Below, in pieces: positions 34,757-44,175 of a stretch of 64,000 bases of DNA (positions are counted from its first letter, which is position 1; each line of letters opens with the position of its first letter). Source of the DNA: Tardiphaga sp. 709 (lineage in GTDB: Bacteria; Pseudomonadota; Alphaproteobacteria; Rhizobiales; Xanthobacteraceae); assembly GCF_032401055.1 (NCBI RefSeq), contig NZ_CP135529.1, forward strand, positions 2,356,001 to 2,420,000. The letters are read 5' to 3'. The notes beneath the pieces were generated by a model that ran no database searches, was not told the origin of the DNA, and saw only the letters and a program-made list of their open reading frames with translations. The position numbers were made by a program, and so were the translations under genes.

Positions 34757-35436
34757 TGCCCAAGCTCCTTCGACCAGTTGATCGCGTGGACGTAGACGCC
34801 CAAGGGATTCTTGCGCAGCCGATCGGCATCGCGCGGCGTCTCGATCACCACGCTGAGAATGGCTGTCCAGCGCTCAGTTGAACTCAAAGACCCGTTGTCG
34901 TAGGCGCGCTGAACCCAAGCCACCCGAAAACTCTCTGTCGACGCGCGAATAACACTGGATACCTCGACCGACACCTGCACCTTGCCGAGCCTGGCAAAGG
35001 GATCGTTGGTTCGGGCGTAGTCATTGAGAGCGGCGGCACCGCGATCGGTCGTGAAGTCGTAGGCGCGCAGCCAATTCTGACGCAGCACGATGGCGTCAGC
35101 CGGCAGGCCCCGGACATCCTCAATGAATCGCGCGAGGTGGTAGGCGATCTGCGGGTCAGTCGGCTGGTAGTCTGTGTTGGCCGGTGCCACCCGCTGGGCC
35201 TGGCCAAGACGATCGACCTCGACCACCCAGGGCGTGATCGTGCCTTGGGTCGACTGCCAGACAAGGCTGCCGGCGAGACCCGTTGACAGCGCGAGGCATC
35301 CGAATGCCATCAATCGCCAGTTCTTTGCCTGCACACGGGCTGACCCGATACGATCGTCCCAGACCTGCGCTGCCTTTTGATAGGGTGTGACCGGCTCGGG
35401 CGTGCGACCGTAGTGAACGGATGGACGTTTAAACAT
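34753..35436 (-). CDS. trbF: Conjugal transfer protein TrbF (VirB8-like)
   Basis: This 227-residue bitopic membrane protein has a cytoplasmic N-terminus, one helix at about residues 40-62 (LMAFGCLALSTGLAGSLVWQ), and a VirB8-like periplasmic domain (QIAYHLARFIEDVRGLPADA, WTAILSVVIETPRDADRLRK). It nucleates assembly of the type IV channel. It begins at the last base of trbL and overlaps trbG by 4 nt. Confidence 0.92.
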   Translation of the reverse strand: MFKRPSVHYGRTPEPVTPYQKAAQVWDDRIGSARVQAKNWRLMAFGCLALSTGLAGSLVWQSTQGTITPWVVEVDRLGQAQRVAPANTDYQPTDPQIAYHLARFIEDVRGLPADAIVLRQNWLRAYDFTTDRGAAALNDYARTNDPFARLGKVQVSVEVSSVIRASTESFRVAWVQRAYDNGSLSSTERWTAILSVVIETPRDADRLRKNPLGVYVHAINWSKELGQ

Positions 35437-36695
35437 CAGCGGTTTCCTTCAGAGAGATCGATCGATGCACCGCCTCCGCCATGGTCGCCCGAGCGAACGG
35501 CATGAGTGACGGCTGATGCGCCATGGCTGACGGTCTGGGCACGCTTCATGCGCCGCGCCCAATCGGGCGGACCATCCGGCGCGGCCTTCCCGGTCTCGGC
35601 CCCGGCGCCCGCTGTGGTTGGCTCCTGCCCAGCGGATTGAGCGCTGTTACTGAGAGTTGCCGCGGCCCGACGCAGCGGGCTTGCCGCTGCCGAGAGCCCG
35701 GCATTGGCGACACCGCTGAGGCCACCACTGCGATAAGCCGCGGACGCACCGCTTGTGAGCGCGGCGCCGCCCCGCGCGGCTCCCGCCAGCGCTCCACCAG
35801 CAAGACCGGCACCGCCTGCAGCCAGACCCGCGCCTGCTGCAACAATGCCGCCCGCAGCAAGTCCGGTCCCGACCGCAGCTCCTGCCCCGAGTTGAGGTCC
35901 GCCGGAGACCAGGCCGTTAGCGATCCCAGGACCGAAAATGCCGAGACCGAGTAGCGACAATGCCGCCAGCACCAGCGCCATAACGTCTTCGATGGTCGGC
36001 TGTCCGCCGTTGAACCCTGACGTGAACTGAGAGAATAGTGTCGAGCCGATCCCAACAATGACGGCAAGAACCAGGACTTTGATGCCCGACGAGACGACGT
36101 TACCGAGTACACGCTCAGCCGCAAATGCGGTCTTGCCGAATAGACCAAAGGGGATCAGCACGAAGCCGGCGAGTGTTGTCAGCTTGAACTCAATGAGAGT
36201 CACGAACAGCTGGATTGCCAAGATGAAGAAGGCGAGCAGCACAACGACCCAGGCGAACAGCAGGACGACGATCTGGACGAAATTTTCGAAGAAGCTGATG
36301 TACCCCATCAGGCCGGAGATCGCGTCGAGGATCGGCCGGCCGGCATCGAGGCCAACCTGGGCGATTCGACCCGGCCGCAGGAAATCCGCGGATGACAGAC
36401 CTGTACCCGAAGCCTTCAGCCCGAGACCGGCAAAGCTCTCGAATACGATACGGGCGAGATTATTCCAGTTGCCGATCAGGTAAGCGAAGACGCCGACGAA
36501 CAGCGTCTTTTTGACGAGCCGCGCGATCAGATCGTCATCGGTTCCCCAGCTCCAGAATAAAGCCGCAAGGGTAATGTCGATGGCAGCCAGCGTCGTCGCA
36601 AGAAAGCCGACTTCGCTGCCCAAAAGGCCAAACCCGGAATCGATATAGCGGGTAAAGGTATCAAGGAATTGATCGATTACACCGGTGCCCGTCAT
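35436..36695 (-). CDS. trbL: Conjugal transfer protein TrbL (VirB6-like)
   Basis: This 419-residue polytopic inner-membrane channel protein has about six helices in its first 250 residues (for example GFLATTLAAIDITLAALFWS and VLLFAWVVVLLAFFILAIQL). The rest is a Gly/Ala-rich region (GAGAAVGTGLAAGGIVAAGA) and a Ser/Gln-rich hydrophilic tail of ~120 residues, as usual for TrbL. It lies between the trbK-type gene and trbF with no gaps. Confidence 0.92.
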   Translation of the reverse strand: MTGTGVIDQFLDTFTRYIDSGFGLLGSEVGFLATTLAAIDITLAALFWSWGTDDDLIARLVKKTLFVGVFAYLIGNWNNLARIVFESFAGLGLKASGTGLSSADFLRPGRIAQVGLDAGRPILDAISGLMGYISFFENFVQIVVLLFAWVVVLLAFFILAIQLFVTLIEFKLTTLAGFVLIPFGLFGKTAFAAERVLGNVVSSGIKVLVLAVIVGIGSTLFSQFTSGFNGGQPTIEDVMALVLAALSLLGLGIFGPGIANGLVSGGPQLGAGAAVGTGLAAGGIVAAGAGLAAGGAGLAGGALAGAARGGAALTSGASAAYRSGGLSGVANAGLSAAASPLRRAAATLSNSAQSAGQEPTTAGAGAETGKAAPDGPPDWARRMKRAQTVSHGASAVTHAVRSGDHGGGGASIDLSEGNR

Positions 36696-36698
36696 GGC

Positions 36699-37082
36699 TT
36701 ACTCGCTCTCTGGGAGGGCAACCGACGGATAGCCTTGCGGCATCCGGCTCTGATCCTTTGGCGGCAACTCAGATGGCTGGCTGGAGAGCGCATCACTGCC
36801 TGCGGGAGCCGTCGCACTTCCCTTCCGACCGAAAAAACGACGTCGGTTCTCAGCCCAGATTCGGCGACAGTAATCGTAGGTTGCCGTTTGCTCCGGCTTA
36901 ACCGTTCGGCAGCGCGCGAGGCTGGGGGCGAGCGTGCCCGTGGTCTGTGGACCCGCTGAATTCGACGCCGCCTCATTGCCATCACCGCGGAGTTGGATGG
37001 CGCATGCCGCCATCACCGACATCAGGGATGCGGCTGCCGCGACAACTGGCAGTCGTTTGAACCTGCTCAACGCGCTCATCAA
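36699..37082 (-). CDS. trbK: Putative entry-exclusion lipoprotein (TrbK-like)
   Basis: This 127-residue protein is encoded between trbJ and trbL, the position of the TrbK entry-exclusion lipoprotein. The N-terminal hydrophobic stretch PVVAAAASLMSVMAACAIQL has a possible lipobox Cys. The segment CRTVKPEQTATYDYCRRIWA with FFGRKGS is characteristic of the alphaproteobacterial TrbK-alternative proteins. These block redundant transfer into a cell already holding the element. The sequence is poorly conserved, so the role rests mainly on position and length. Confidence 0.8.
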   Translation of the reverse strand: MMSALSRFKRLPVVAAAASLMSVMAACAIQLRGDGNEAASNSAGPQTTGTLAPSLARCRTVKPEQTATYDYCRRIWAENRRRFFGRKGSATAPAGSDALSSQPSELPPKDQSRMPQGYPSVALPESE

Positions 37083-37810
37083 TGAAAGATCTGCACGTTT
37101 GAGGATTGATAGCCTTGGCCGGGGGTCAAAAACCGCCGCAGCTGCTCGCGGCCCTGATCCTGCGCCGCCGCGCGTTGAGCCGCTTCAAGGTTCTGCGCCC
37201 TGCCCTGGGCGGCTACGGTCGCCGTGAGATCGCCGAGTTGCTGAGCCTGAAGCGCAAGGATCTGGTTGCCGGCCTGTGTCGCCTGCAGGGCGCCGCTTGC
37301 GCCCTGGCTCGATGTTACGAGCGCCGACGTCTGGGTGCGATTGGTGTCGAGGTTGCCGACAACACCGGCCTGTACACGCAACGCGTCCTGCAGCGCAGCC
37401 ACCGAGTTCTGCCAACGCGATTGCGCGTTGGTGACGAGCGCTTGATTGGATTGGCTGCTCGTCGCCGGCGCATAATTGGTCGAGAATGCGCGGTCGATCT
37501 GTTGTACATCATAGGCAATGCGCTGGGCCTGAGCGAGCAGCTGCTGGGTACGTTGGATCGACGATTGGAGTTGCTGCAGCGACGAGTATGGCAGGTTCGC
37601 CAGATTCTTCGCCTGATTGATCAGTGACTGCGCCTGGTTTTGCAGCGACGTGATCTGGTTGTTGATCTGCTGCAGCTCGCGCGCCGCCGTCAGGACATTC
37701 TGGGCGTAGTTGTTGGGATCGAAGACGACCCACTGCGCAGATGCCGGCGACACAGCAGCAAGCGACAACGCGACAGCACCCGCCGCAGCAGATAAGCAAA
37801 GACGTCTCAT
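37079..37810 (-). CDS. trbJ: Conjugal transfer protein TrbJ (VirB5-like)
   Basis: This 243-residue periplasmic protein has a clear signal peptide (CLSAAAGAVALSLAAVSPAS, cleaved near ASAQW), followed by a long, nearly all-helical Gln-rich region (NVLTAARELQQINNQITSLQ, SSLQQLQSSIQRTQQLLAQA) typical of TrbJ/VirB5 pilus-tip proteins. Overlaps of 4 nt on both sides couple it to trbE and trbK. Confidence 0.92.
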   Translation of the reverse strand: MRRLCLSAAAGAVALSLAAVSPASAQWVVFDPNNYAQNVLTAARELQQINNQITSLQNQAQSLINQAKNLANLPYSSLQQLQSSIQRTQQLLAQAQRIAYDVQQIDRAFSTNYAPATSSQSNQALVTNAQSRWQNSVAALQDALRVQAGVVGNLDTNRTQTSALVTSSQGASGALQATQAGNQILALQAQQLGDLTATVAAQGRAQNLEAAQRAAAQDQGREQLRRFLTPGQGYQSSNVQIFH

Positions 37811-40248
37811 AACGATGTCTCCAGATTTCTCAGATTGGGGATCAGATCAGTGGCCCACGAAGCGTCGCGATGTTGGAGCCAGGCGGGCACAAAGCTGTCG
37901 CGGCCGTGTTCTGCGAGCAGGCGTGCGATTGCCGCCTGATCGGACTTGGAGGAAGCGGCCGTAAACGCGAGCGCGACTTCGCCCAGGCCCAGTTCGAACA
38001 TCCGATTGCCTCGGCGGGATTGGCAGTAGTAGTCGCGCTTCGGTGTTGCCCGGCTCAACAGCTCGATTTGCCGATCGTTGAGACCAAAGCGGCGATAGAT
38101 TGCCGTGATCTGTGGCTCGATCGCGCGCTCGTTCGGCAGCAATATGCGGGTCGGACAGCTCTCAATGATGGCAGGCGCAATCGCTGAGCCGTCGATGTCC
38201 GAGAGCGACTGCGTGGCAAAAATGACGGAGGCGTTCTTTTTACGCAACGTCTTCAGCCATTCGCGCAATTGCCCGGCGAAGTCCTCGTCATCGAGCGCGA
38301 GCCAGCCTTCGTCCACGATGAGCAGGGTTGGGCGGCCGTCGAGACGATCTCCGATGCGATGGAAGAGATAGGCTAGGACTGCGGGTGCCGCGCCCGTGCC
38401 GATCAGTCCTTCGGTTTCGAAAGCCTGAACGGAGGATTCACCGAGGCGTTCGAATTCGGCATCGAGCAACCGGCCGTAGGGTCCTCCCAGGCAATAGGGT
38501 TGCAAGGCCCGCTTTAGCGCGCTCGACTGGAGCAGAACGGAAAGACCGGTCACCGTGCGCTCCTGGATCGGAGCCGAGGCTAGTGAGGTCAAGGCGGTCC
38601 ACAGATGATCCTTGGCCTCCGGCGTGATCTCGATTTTTTCCCGCGCGAGGATCGCGGCGATCCATTCGGTCGCCCAGCCCCGCTCGGAGGCGTCGTCGAT
38701 CCAGGCCAGCGGCTGCAGCGCGACGGGTTCTGACGCATCGTCCGACAGCGCACCCCCGAGGTCATGCCAGTCGCCCCCCATGGCGAGCGCAGCCGCCCGG
38801 ATCGATCCGCCGAAATCAAAGGCAAAGATCTGCGACCCCGGATAGCGGCGGAACTGCAACGCTATCAGCGCCAGCAGCACTGACTTTCCGGCGCCGGTCG
38901 GACCAACCACCAGCGTATGACCGACATCCCCGACATGGAGAGAAAATCGGAACGGGGTCGAACCCTCGGCTTTTCCGAATAGCAGAGGCGGCGCCGCGAA
39001 GTGATGGTCCCTCACTTCTCCGGCCCACACCGCTGAGAGCGGAATCATATGGGCCAGGTTGAGGGTCGAGACCGGTGGTTGCCGGACATTGGCATAGGCA
39101 TGACCGGGCAAGCTGCCGAGCCAGGCTTCGACAGCGTTCACCGTCTCAGTCATCGCGGTGAAGTCGCGACCCTGGATCGTCTTTTCGACCAGACGCAGCT
39201 TCTCATCGGCCGCACGCGGATCGTCATCCCATACGGTGACAGTCGCGGTCACAAAGGCTTCGCCGATCTGGTCGGAGCCTAGTTCCTGAAGTGCGGCATC
39301 GGCATCCATCGCCTTGTTGTGGGCGTCGGTGTCGAGCAGCGTCGATGCCTCGTTCGTCATCACCTCCTTGAGGATGGCCGCGATCGACTTCCTCTTGGCG
39401 AACCATTGCCGGCGGATCTTCGTCAGCAATTTGGTGGCATCGATCTTGTCGAGCATGATCGCACGCGTCGACCAGCGATACGGAAATGCCAGACGATTCA
39501 GTTCGTCGAGTATTCCGGGCGTCGTCGCGGTCGGAAACCCAACGACGGTGAGAACACGCAGATGCGATGCCCCCAATATCGGCTCGAGGCCGCCGGTCAG
39601 CGGCTGGTCCGCCAGCAGCGCGTCGAGATACATCGGGGTCTCGGGCACCCGGACCCGATGACGCTTCGTCGACACGCAGGAATGCAGATAGGTCAGTGTC
39701 TCCGGGTCATCGAGCCAGGCGCATTCGGGCATAAAACCTTCGACCAGCTGCAGCACCCGATCGGTACGATCGACGAATCCGCGCAACACCTCGCGTGCAT
39801 CCGCACTCTCAGTGCGATCGCGGCCCTCGTAGAGAAGCCGTTCGACCCGCGCGGCGTCCTCAACTGCCGGTAGATAGAGGAAGGTGAGAAAATAGCTCGA
39901 CTCATAGTGAGTTCCCGCCTCCTCGAACTGGGCTCTGCGCTCCGTATCAACCAATGCGGACGCCACATCCGGAAACGTGCTCGCCGGATAGCGGCTGGCA
40001 GAATGGCGCTGAGCTTCAACAAAAACAGCCCAGCCCGAACCGAGGCGTCGCAAGGCGCTGTTGAGGCGGCCAGCGACAGCGACGAGTTCGGCCGGGACTG
40101 CGCTGTCGAGATCCGGTCCGCGGAATCTTGCGGAGCGCTGGAATGAACCGTCTTTGTTGAGGACCACGCCCTCCCCGACCAATGCAGCCCAAGGCAGGAA
40201 ATCCGCGAGGCGGGTGTTTGAGCGGCGGTATTCGGCAAGATTCATCAT
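37807..40248 (-). CDS. trbE: Conjugal transfer ATPase TrbE (VirB4-like)
   Basis: This 813-residue type IV secretion ATPase has Walker A VVGPTGAGKSVLLALIALQF near residue 460 and Walker B PTLLIVDEGWLALDDEDF near 660. It also has the VirB4 N-terminal domain (LPWAALVGEGVVLNKDGSFQ) and CagE-like middle. The frame is open back to 40455, but those ~69 residues are the trbD gene read in another frame. The start is MM at 40248, 10 bp after the trbD stop. It energises pilus assembly and DNA transfer at the inner membrane. Confidence 0.94.
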   Translation of the reverse strand: MMNLAEYRRSNTRLADFLPWAALVGEGVVLNKDGSFQRSARFRGPDLDSAVPAELVAVAGRLNSALRRLGSGWAVFVEAQRHSASRYPASTFPDVASALVDTERRAQFEEAGTHYESSYFLTFLYLPAVEDAARVERLLYEGRDRTESADAREVLRGFVDRTDRVLQLVEGFMPECAWLDDPETLTYLHSCVSTKRHRVRVPETPMYLDALLADQPLTGGLEPILGASHLRVLTVVGFPTATTPGILDELNRLAFPYRWSTRAIMLDKIDATKLLTKIRRQWFAKRKSIAAILKEVMTNEASTLLDTDAHNKAMDADAALQELGSDQIGEAFVTATVTVWDDDPRAADEKLRLVEKTIQGRDFTAMTETVNAVEAWLGSLPGHAYANVRQPPVSTLNLAHMIPLSAVWAGEVRDHHFAAPPLLFGKAEGSTPFRFSLHVGDVGHTLVVGPTGAGKSVLLALIALQFRRYPGSQIFAFDFGGSIRAAALAMGGDWHDLGGALSDDASEPVALQPLAWIDDASERGWATEWIAAILAREKIEITPEAKDHLWTALTSLASAPIQERTVTGLSVLLQSSALKRALQPYCLGGPYGRLLDAEFERLGESSVQAFETEGLIGTGAAPAVLAYLFHRIGDRLDGRPTLLIVDEGWLALDDEDFAGQLREWLKTLRKKNASVIFATQSLSDIDGSAIAPAIIESCPTRILLPNERAIEPQITAIYRRFGLNDRQIELLSRATPKRDYYCQSRRGNRMFELGLGEVALAFTAASSKSDQAAIARLLAEHGRDSFVPAWLQHRDASWATDLIPNLRNLETSL

Positions 40249-40258
40249 GACTGAAAAC

Positions 40259-40522
40259 TCAAATGCTGAGATGACCGGGAATGCGCAGATGACGGCGCAC
40301 CACATCGACGAATGCGGGATCACGTTTGGCGGCCCAGACCGCGGCTGCATGGCCGATCGCCCACAACAGAAGACCTGCAATCCAAAGCCGCAGACCGAGA
40401 CCAAGGGCGGCTGCGAGCGTGCCGTTGACGATGGCGACCGCCCGGGGCGCGCCACCCATCAGGATCGGTTCGGTCAGCGCGCGATGCACGGGCGCCACGA
40501 AGCCAGCGACCGGCTCATCCAT
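40259..40522 (-). CDS. trbD: Conjugal transfer protein TrbD (VirB3-like)
   Basis: This 87-residue small inner-membrane protein begins MDEPVAGFVAPVHRALTEPI, then has ILMGGAPRAVAIVNGTLAAA and a second hydrophobic segment (LWIAGLLLWAIGHAAAVWAA), as in VirB3/TrbD. The start ATG 40522 abuts the trbC stop. Downstream trbE begins 10 bp later. Confidence 0.88.
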   Translation of the reverse strand: MDEPVAGFVAPVHRALTEPILMGGAPRAVAIVNGTLAAALGLGLRLWIAGLLLWAIGHAAAVWAAKRDPAFVDVVRRHLRIPGHLSI

Positions 40523-40848
40523 CAGATCAGGGCTCCACCGCCGAATGAAAAGAATGACAGAAAGAAGCTCGATGCGGCGAAGGCGATCGACAGGCCGAAC
40601 ACGATCTGGATCAACCGGCGAAAACCACCGGAGGAGTCGCCGAAGGCGAGCGTGAGACCCGTGACGATGATGATGATCACCGCGATGATCTTGGCGACGG
40701 GCCCCTCGACCGATTGCAGGATCTGATTGAGCGGCTGCTCCCACGGCATATTCGAGCCGGCAGCCCAAGCGGGAGCGGCAACGAATGCAACTAAGGCTGA
40801 TACGCCGAACGACATGGCGTGGTGAGAAAGAGATGATCGAGGTCTCAT
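40522..40848 (-). CDS. trbC: Conjugal transfer pilin TrbC (VirB2-like)
   Basis: This 108-residue pilin precursor has a long signal sequence ([20 protein letters not shown], then AFVAAPAWAAGSNMPWEQPL) and two hydrophobic pilin helices (VAKIIAVIIIIVTGLTLAFG, LIQIVFGLSIAFAASSFFLS). The start is ATG 40848, overlapping the trbB stop by ATGA. The longer frame back to 40908 is rejected because it runs into trbB. In IncP systems TrbC is cyclised. Confidence 0.9.
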   Translation of the reverse strand: MRPRSSLSHHAMSFGVSALVAFVAAPAWAAGSNMPWEQPLNQILQSVEGPVAKIIAVIIIIVTGLTLAFGDSSGGFRRLIQIVFGLSIAFAASSFFLSFFSFGGGALI

Positions 40849-41828
40849 GTTTGGTTTCCTGCTGGTGAAAGGCTGTAGTCGCCGGCGGGTCCGAGCCCGG
40901 TGACGCAAGCGAGTTCGGTGAGACGACGATCCGCGCCGCGTCCGGCAAGCACGGCGACGATGTTGATGGTTTCGGCGATTAGAGCGCGCGGAACGGTGAC
41001 GACGGCTTCCTGGATGAGTTGCTCAAGCCGCCGCAGTGCGCCGAGTGCTGTCCCGGCATGAATGGTGCCGATGCCGCCGGGATGACCCGTGCCCCACGCC
41101 TTGAGGAGATCAAGTGCTTCAGCGCCGCGCACCTCGCCGATGGGGATGCGGTCCGGTCGCAAACGAAGTGACGACCGTACGAGATCTGCCAGTGAGGCCA
41201 CGCCGTCCTTGGTGCGCAGGGCCACAAGGTTCGGCGCCTTGCACTGCAACTCGCGCGTATCCTCGATCAGCACGACGCGGTCAGAGGTTTTAGCGACTTC
41301 CGCAAGAAGGGCGTTGGTCAGCGTGGTCTTGCCGGTGGAGGTACCGCCAGCGACCAGAATGTTTCTGCGCTCAGCAACCGAATTCCGCAGGGCCTCAGCC
41401 TGATCCCTGCTCATGATGCCGGCATCAACGTAGTCGCCGAGCGTGAACACGGCGACCGCTGGCTTACGGATAGCAAAGGCCGGAGCCGCGACCACTGGCG
41501 GTAGCAGACCTTCGAAGCGCTCTCCAGTCTCGGGTAGTTCCGCAGAAACGCGCGGCGCACCAGCATGCACTTCCGCACCGACGTGATGCGCCACCAGCCG
41601 AACGATGCGTTCTCCGTCAGCGGCCGAGAGGCTCTCTCCTGTGTCGGTCAAGCCGCTCGACAGCCGGTCGATCCATAACCGGCCATCGGGGTTGAGCATG
41701 ACCTCGACGATCGAGGCGTCCTCCAAGTATCGCGCAATAGCTGGGCCAAGCGCGCTGCGGAGCATCCGCGCGCCGCGCGAAATCGCCTCTGCTTGAGCCG
41801 AATGAATTGTCACTGCCGCCCCCACCAA
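40845..41828 (-). CDS. trbB: Conjugal transfer ATPase TrbB (VirB11-like)
   Basis: This 327-residue hexameric traffic ATPase has Walker [21 protein letters not shown] near residue 160, the Asp box LIEDTRELQ, Walker B-like [20 protein letters not shown], and the His box [20 protein letters not shown]. It is the first gene of the trb operon here. In most relatives trbB directly follows a CopG-type gene, but here ~2.4 kb of zinc-related genes come between. Confidence 0.94.
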   Translation of the reverse strand: MVGAAVTIHSAQAEAISRGARMLRSALGPAIARYLEDASIVEVMLNPDGRLWIDRLSSGLTDTGESLSAADGERIVRLVAHHVGAEVHAGAPRVSAELPETGERFEGLLPPVVAAPAFAIRKPAVAVFTLGDYVDAGIMSRDQAEALRNSVAERRNILVAGGTSTGKTTLTNALLAEVAKTSDRVVLIEDTRELQCKAPNLVALRTKDGVASLADLVRSSLRLRPDRIPIGEVRGAEALDLLKAWGTGHPGGIGTIHAGTALGALRRLEQLIQEAVVTVPRALIAETINIVAVLAGRGADRRLTELACVTGLGPAGDYSLSPAGNQT

Positions 41829-41864
41829 TGAGGCCGCGTGAAGAGCGTCCCCAGATAGGGATGA

Positions 41865-42260
41865 TTAGAAAAGGCAGGAGTTGGCTGGGCGCAACAGCGC
41901 TCCGGAGGTGATCGTAGATTGGCGCAGAAAGAGAAAGACTCGGCGAGATGAATAGTAGGCTCCCGCGCGGCGCGAGGCGACGGCGTCGATCCATTTCGAC
42001 CCTTGGAAGAGCGTTTCCGTACCATCCTGCCTGGTCAGACGAAGTCGACCATCATCGCCGCCGGACAGGAGACCGGATCCTTCGGTCGCGAGGGCGGCGC
42101 ACAGGATCGCCCCTGCGTGCGCTTCAACGGTCCTTCTCTGGCCGAGAAAGACAATCCTCCCATCGCCCAAAGTGGCGACCGGCTCGCCGCCCAGCAGTTC
42201 GATCGACGTCACGCAGGCGCTCAGTTTTCGCTCTCCTACGGAAGCCCGTCCGCTGGACAC
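41865..42260 (-). pseudogene. WD40-repeat protein, truncated
   Basis: A minus-strand frame starts shortly after the cobW-type stop. Its first ~90 residues (ELLGGEPVATLGDGRIVFLG, EAHAGAILCAALATEGSGLL, SGGDDGRLRLTRQDGTETLF) are WD40-type blades. Such a WD40 gene follows cobW-type GTPase genes in Hyphomicrobiales (from memory) and is normally over 300 residues. After about residue 95 the frame runs into unrelated sequence toward trbB, so only the head is left. Confidence 0.7.
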
Positions 42261-42276
42261 GGGGCGTCAGAAGAAC

Positions 42277-43260
42277 TCAAAGGCAGCATTTCTGGAAGCC
42301 GTCCCTGAGCAGTTCCTCAGGCAGGCGCCGTCCGATGAACACAAGACGCGACTGCCGCAGCTCATCCGTTTTCCAAGGTCTCTGATGGATTCCTTCGACG
42401 ATCTGATGCACCGCCTGAACGACGAAACGATCCGCGTCGTCGCGCAGCGCGAGAATGCCCTTCATCCGTAGAATATCCGGTCCAAACCGTTCGATCATCT
42501 GCTGTATCCACGGGAAGAACTTGTCCGGACCGACTTCCCCGGGGTGGCCGATCGAGAGGCTTCCGATCCCGCCGTCGTGGTGATGACGATGGTCACCGTC
42601 GAGGAAATCCGGCGCCGTCTCTAGAATGCGGTCCAGATCGAACGATCCCAGGTCTAGAACCTCGCGCAGATCGATGGCACAGCGTTCGGCATGATGGACG
42701 CGCGCATACGGATTGAGTTTTCTGATGTGCCTATCCAGCGCGACAAGCTGAGAAGGGAGGATGAGATCGCACTTGTTCACGATGATCACGTCGGCGAAGG
42801 CGACCTGTTCTTCCATCGTATGAGCGAGGCGGACCTCGTCCAGGAAGTGCATGGCGTCGACAACCGTGACGATCGCGTCGAGCTTGGTCTTCCTGCGGAC
42901 GTCTTCGTCGATGAAGAAGGTCTGCGCGACGGGAGCGGGATCGGCCAATCCCGTTGTCTCGATGAGAATTCCGTCGAACCGATCCGGCCGCTTCATGAGG
43001 CCGCCGAGGATGCGGACGAGGTCGCCGCGGACGCTGCAGCAGACGCACCCGTTGTTGAGCTCGATGATCTCTTCGTCGGCATCGACGATCAGGTCGTTGT
43101 CGATGCCGATTTCTCCGAATTCGTTGACGATCACCGCATACCGCTTTCCGGTGCTCAAAGTCAGCAGCCGGTTCAGCAACGTCGTTTTTCCTGCACCGAG
43201 ATAACCGGTGAGCAACGTGACGGGAATCTGCGCCGGGATGGCCTCGTTCAGTTGGCTCAT
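42277..43260 (-). CDS. COG0523/CobW-family GTPase, zinc chaperone type
   Basis: This 327-residue metal-chaperone GTPase has Walker [21 protein letters not shown] at about residues 16-35, and the CxCC motif in [20 protein letters not shown] near 70. Walker B/switch is [18 protein letters not shown], the NKCD guanine specificity box is near 161, and a His-rich metal loop [11 protein letters not shown] is near 222. It has a C-terminal CobW_C domain. The Zur-box-like site upstream of this cassette suggests expression under zinc limitation. It is intact within a partly broken cassette inserted in the transfer operon. Confidence 0.9.
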   Translation of the reverse strand: MSQLNEAIPAQIPVTLLTGYLGAGKTTLLNRLLTLSTGKRYAVIVNEFGEIGIDNDLIVDADEEIIELNNGCVCCSVRGDLVRILGGLMKRPDRFDGILIETTGLADPAPVAQTFFIDEDVRRKTKLDAIVTVVDAMHFLDEVRLAHTMEEQVAFADVIIVNKCDLILPSQLVALDRHIRKLNPYARVHHAERCAIDLREVLDLGSFDLDRILETAPDFLDGDHRHHHDGGIGSLSIGHPGEVGPDKFFPWIQQMIERFGPDILRMKGILALRDDADRFVVQAVHQIVEGIHQRPWKTDELRQSRLVFIGRRLPEELLRDGFQKCCL

Positions 43261-43341
43261 TTCTTTCGTCCGATGTTGTCGGTCAGGTCGATGCCGATTT
43301 CAGGTGAATTGAGAGGTGCGGTCCGGACCGTTTCGCTTTCG

Positions 43342-43834
43342 TCAGGCCGCGTGAGACAGGAGGCGGGGCAGCGCCAGGCAAAGGAGGGTTCCGATGCCGA
43401 GAAACAAGACGGCTACCGCCACGGCCAAGGCGAGCGTCTTCCCTTTCACCAAACATGCATCGAGGCGTCGCCGAAGATTCACTTCGTCCATGTCAGTACC
43501 GATGAACACGATCTCCTGACGGCGGTCGCCATAGATGCCGTTCCAGTTCTTCTTCAAAGATTGCCGCCAATTCGGATCATTCGGCCAGCGCTCCGCCGGA
43601 ATGTTGGCCCACCAGAAGCCCAATCCGGTCGTTCGCACGATGGCGCCGGCCTGACTGAGCTCGCCGACCCACTCCGGCCGCGTCGCCAACCAGAAATGTC
43701 CCTTCCACCTCGCTCATGTCATTGACGATCACCGCCACCTTCAGACCGTGGCGATTGTCCAGGACGTGATTGAGCAGCGTTGTTTTTGCAGCTCCCAAAA
43801 AGCCGGACACCAAGGGGACCGGAAGTTTGCGCAC
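43342..43834 (-). pseudogene. ZigA-like COG0523 GTPase with internal deletion
   Basis: The N-terminal ~43 residues ([20 protein letters not shown], then [15 protein letters not shown]) carry a P-loop altered from GAGKT to GAAKT. The frame then jumps, without the CxCC and NKxD parts, to the C-terminal domain at ~43700-43342 ([53 protein letters not shown]). About 200-250 residues are deleted and the reading frame changes at the join. A hydrophobic tail (LALAVAVAVLFLGIGTLLCL) ends the frame. It cannot act as a GTPase. Confidence 0.8.
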
Positions 43835-43873
43835 TCAGAAACCTCTTGCTGAAACTAAAACCGATCGATAGTT

Positions 43874-43891
43874 GTAATGTTATAACGTTGC
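43874..43891. promoter_or_regulatory. Zur-box-like palindrome
   Basis: GTAATGTTATAACGTTGC is a near-perfect palindrome (7 of 9 half-site positions) with the TGTTATAAC core of alphaproteobacterial Zur sites as I recall them. It lies 40 bp upstream of the zigA-like start, so it would control the zinc cassette and possibly a short frame on the other side. Confidence 0.6.
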
Positions 43892-43917
43892 GTTAGAGCA
43901 GTCAATCGATCCATCCC

Positions 43918-44175
43918 ATGATCCCTGTGGCGCCAATCCCAGAATCCCAGCCGCACTCAGAGGCCGCGCTGACGAGAGAAACATGTCTCAACGCAGCGAA
44001 CGTCTATGCCCGCCTTGCCCACTCGGCTCCAGACGGCTTCGAGAGAGCGATCATGATCCAGATATCCCACCGGCTGAGACGGCTCGCCAATCACAAGAGA
44101 AAGGGGGCAAACCGAAGCCAGCAAGCGGCGGTCGGTCCGGAGCCGCTACAGAAGCGTCGAACGACAAGCTCCTGA
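43918..44175 (+). CDS. Small hypothetical protein divergent from the zinc cassette
   Basis: This 85-residue frame starts at ATG 43918, divergent from the zigA-like gene across the Zur-like site. It has a helical middle (TRETCLNAANVYARLAHSAP, then FERAIMIQISHRLRRLANHK) and a basic tail. No family is recognised and the ribosome-binding site is weak. It overlaps no other gene. It may be a real small Zur-regulated gene or chance. Confidence 0.3.
   Translation: MIPVAPIPESQPHSEAALTRETCLNAANVYARLAHSAPDGFERAIMIQISHRLRRLANHKRKGANRSQQAAVGPEPLQKRRTTSS

Noticed and set aside
40249-40455. N-terminal extension of TrbE
   Set aside because: These 69 codons are the trbD gene read in another frame. MM at 40248 matches the TrbE start.
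42691-43725. 344-residue plus-strand frame
   Set aside because: Antisense of the CobW-type GTPase and the zigA-like remnant.
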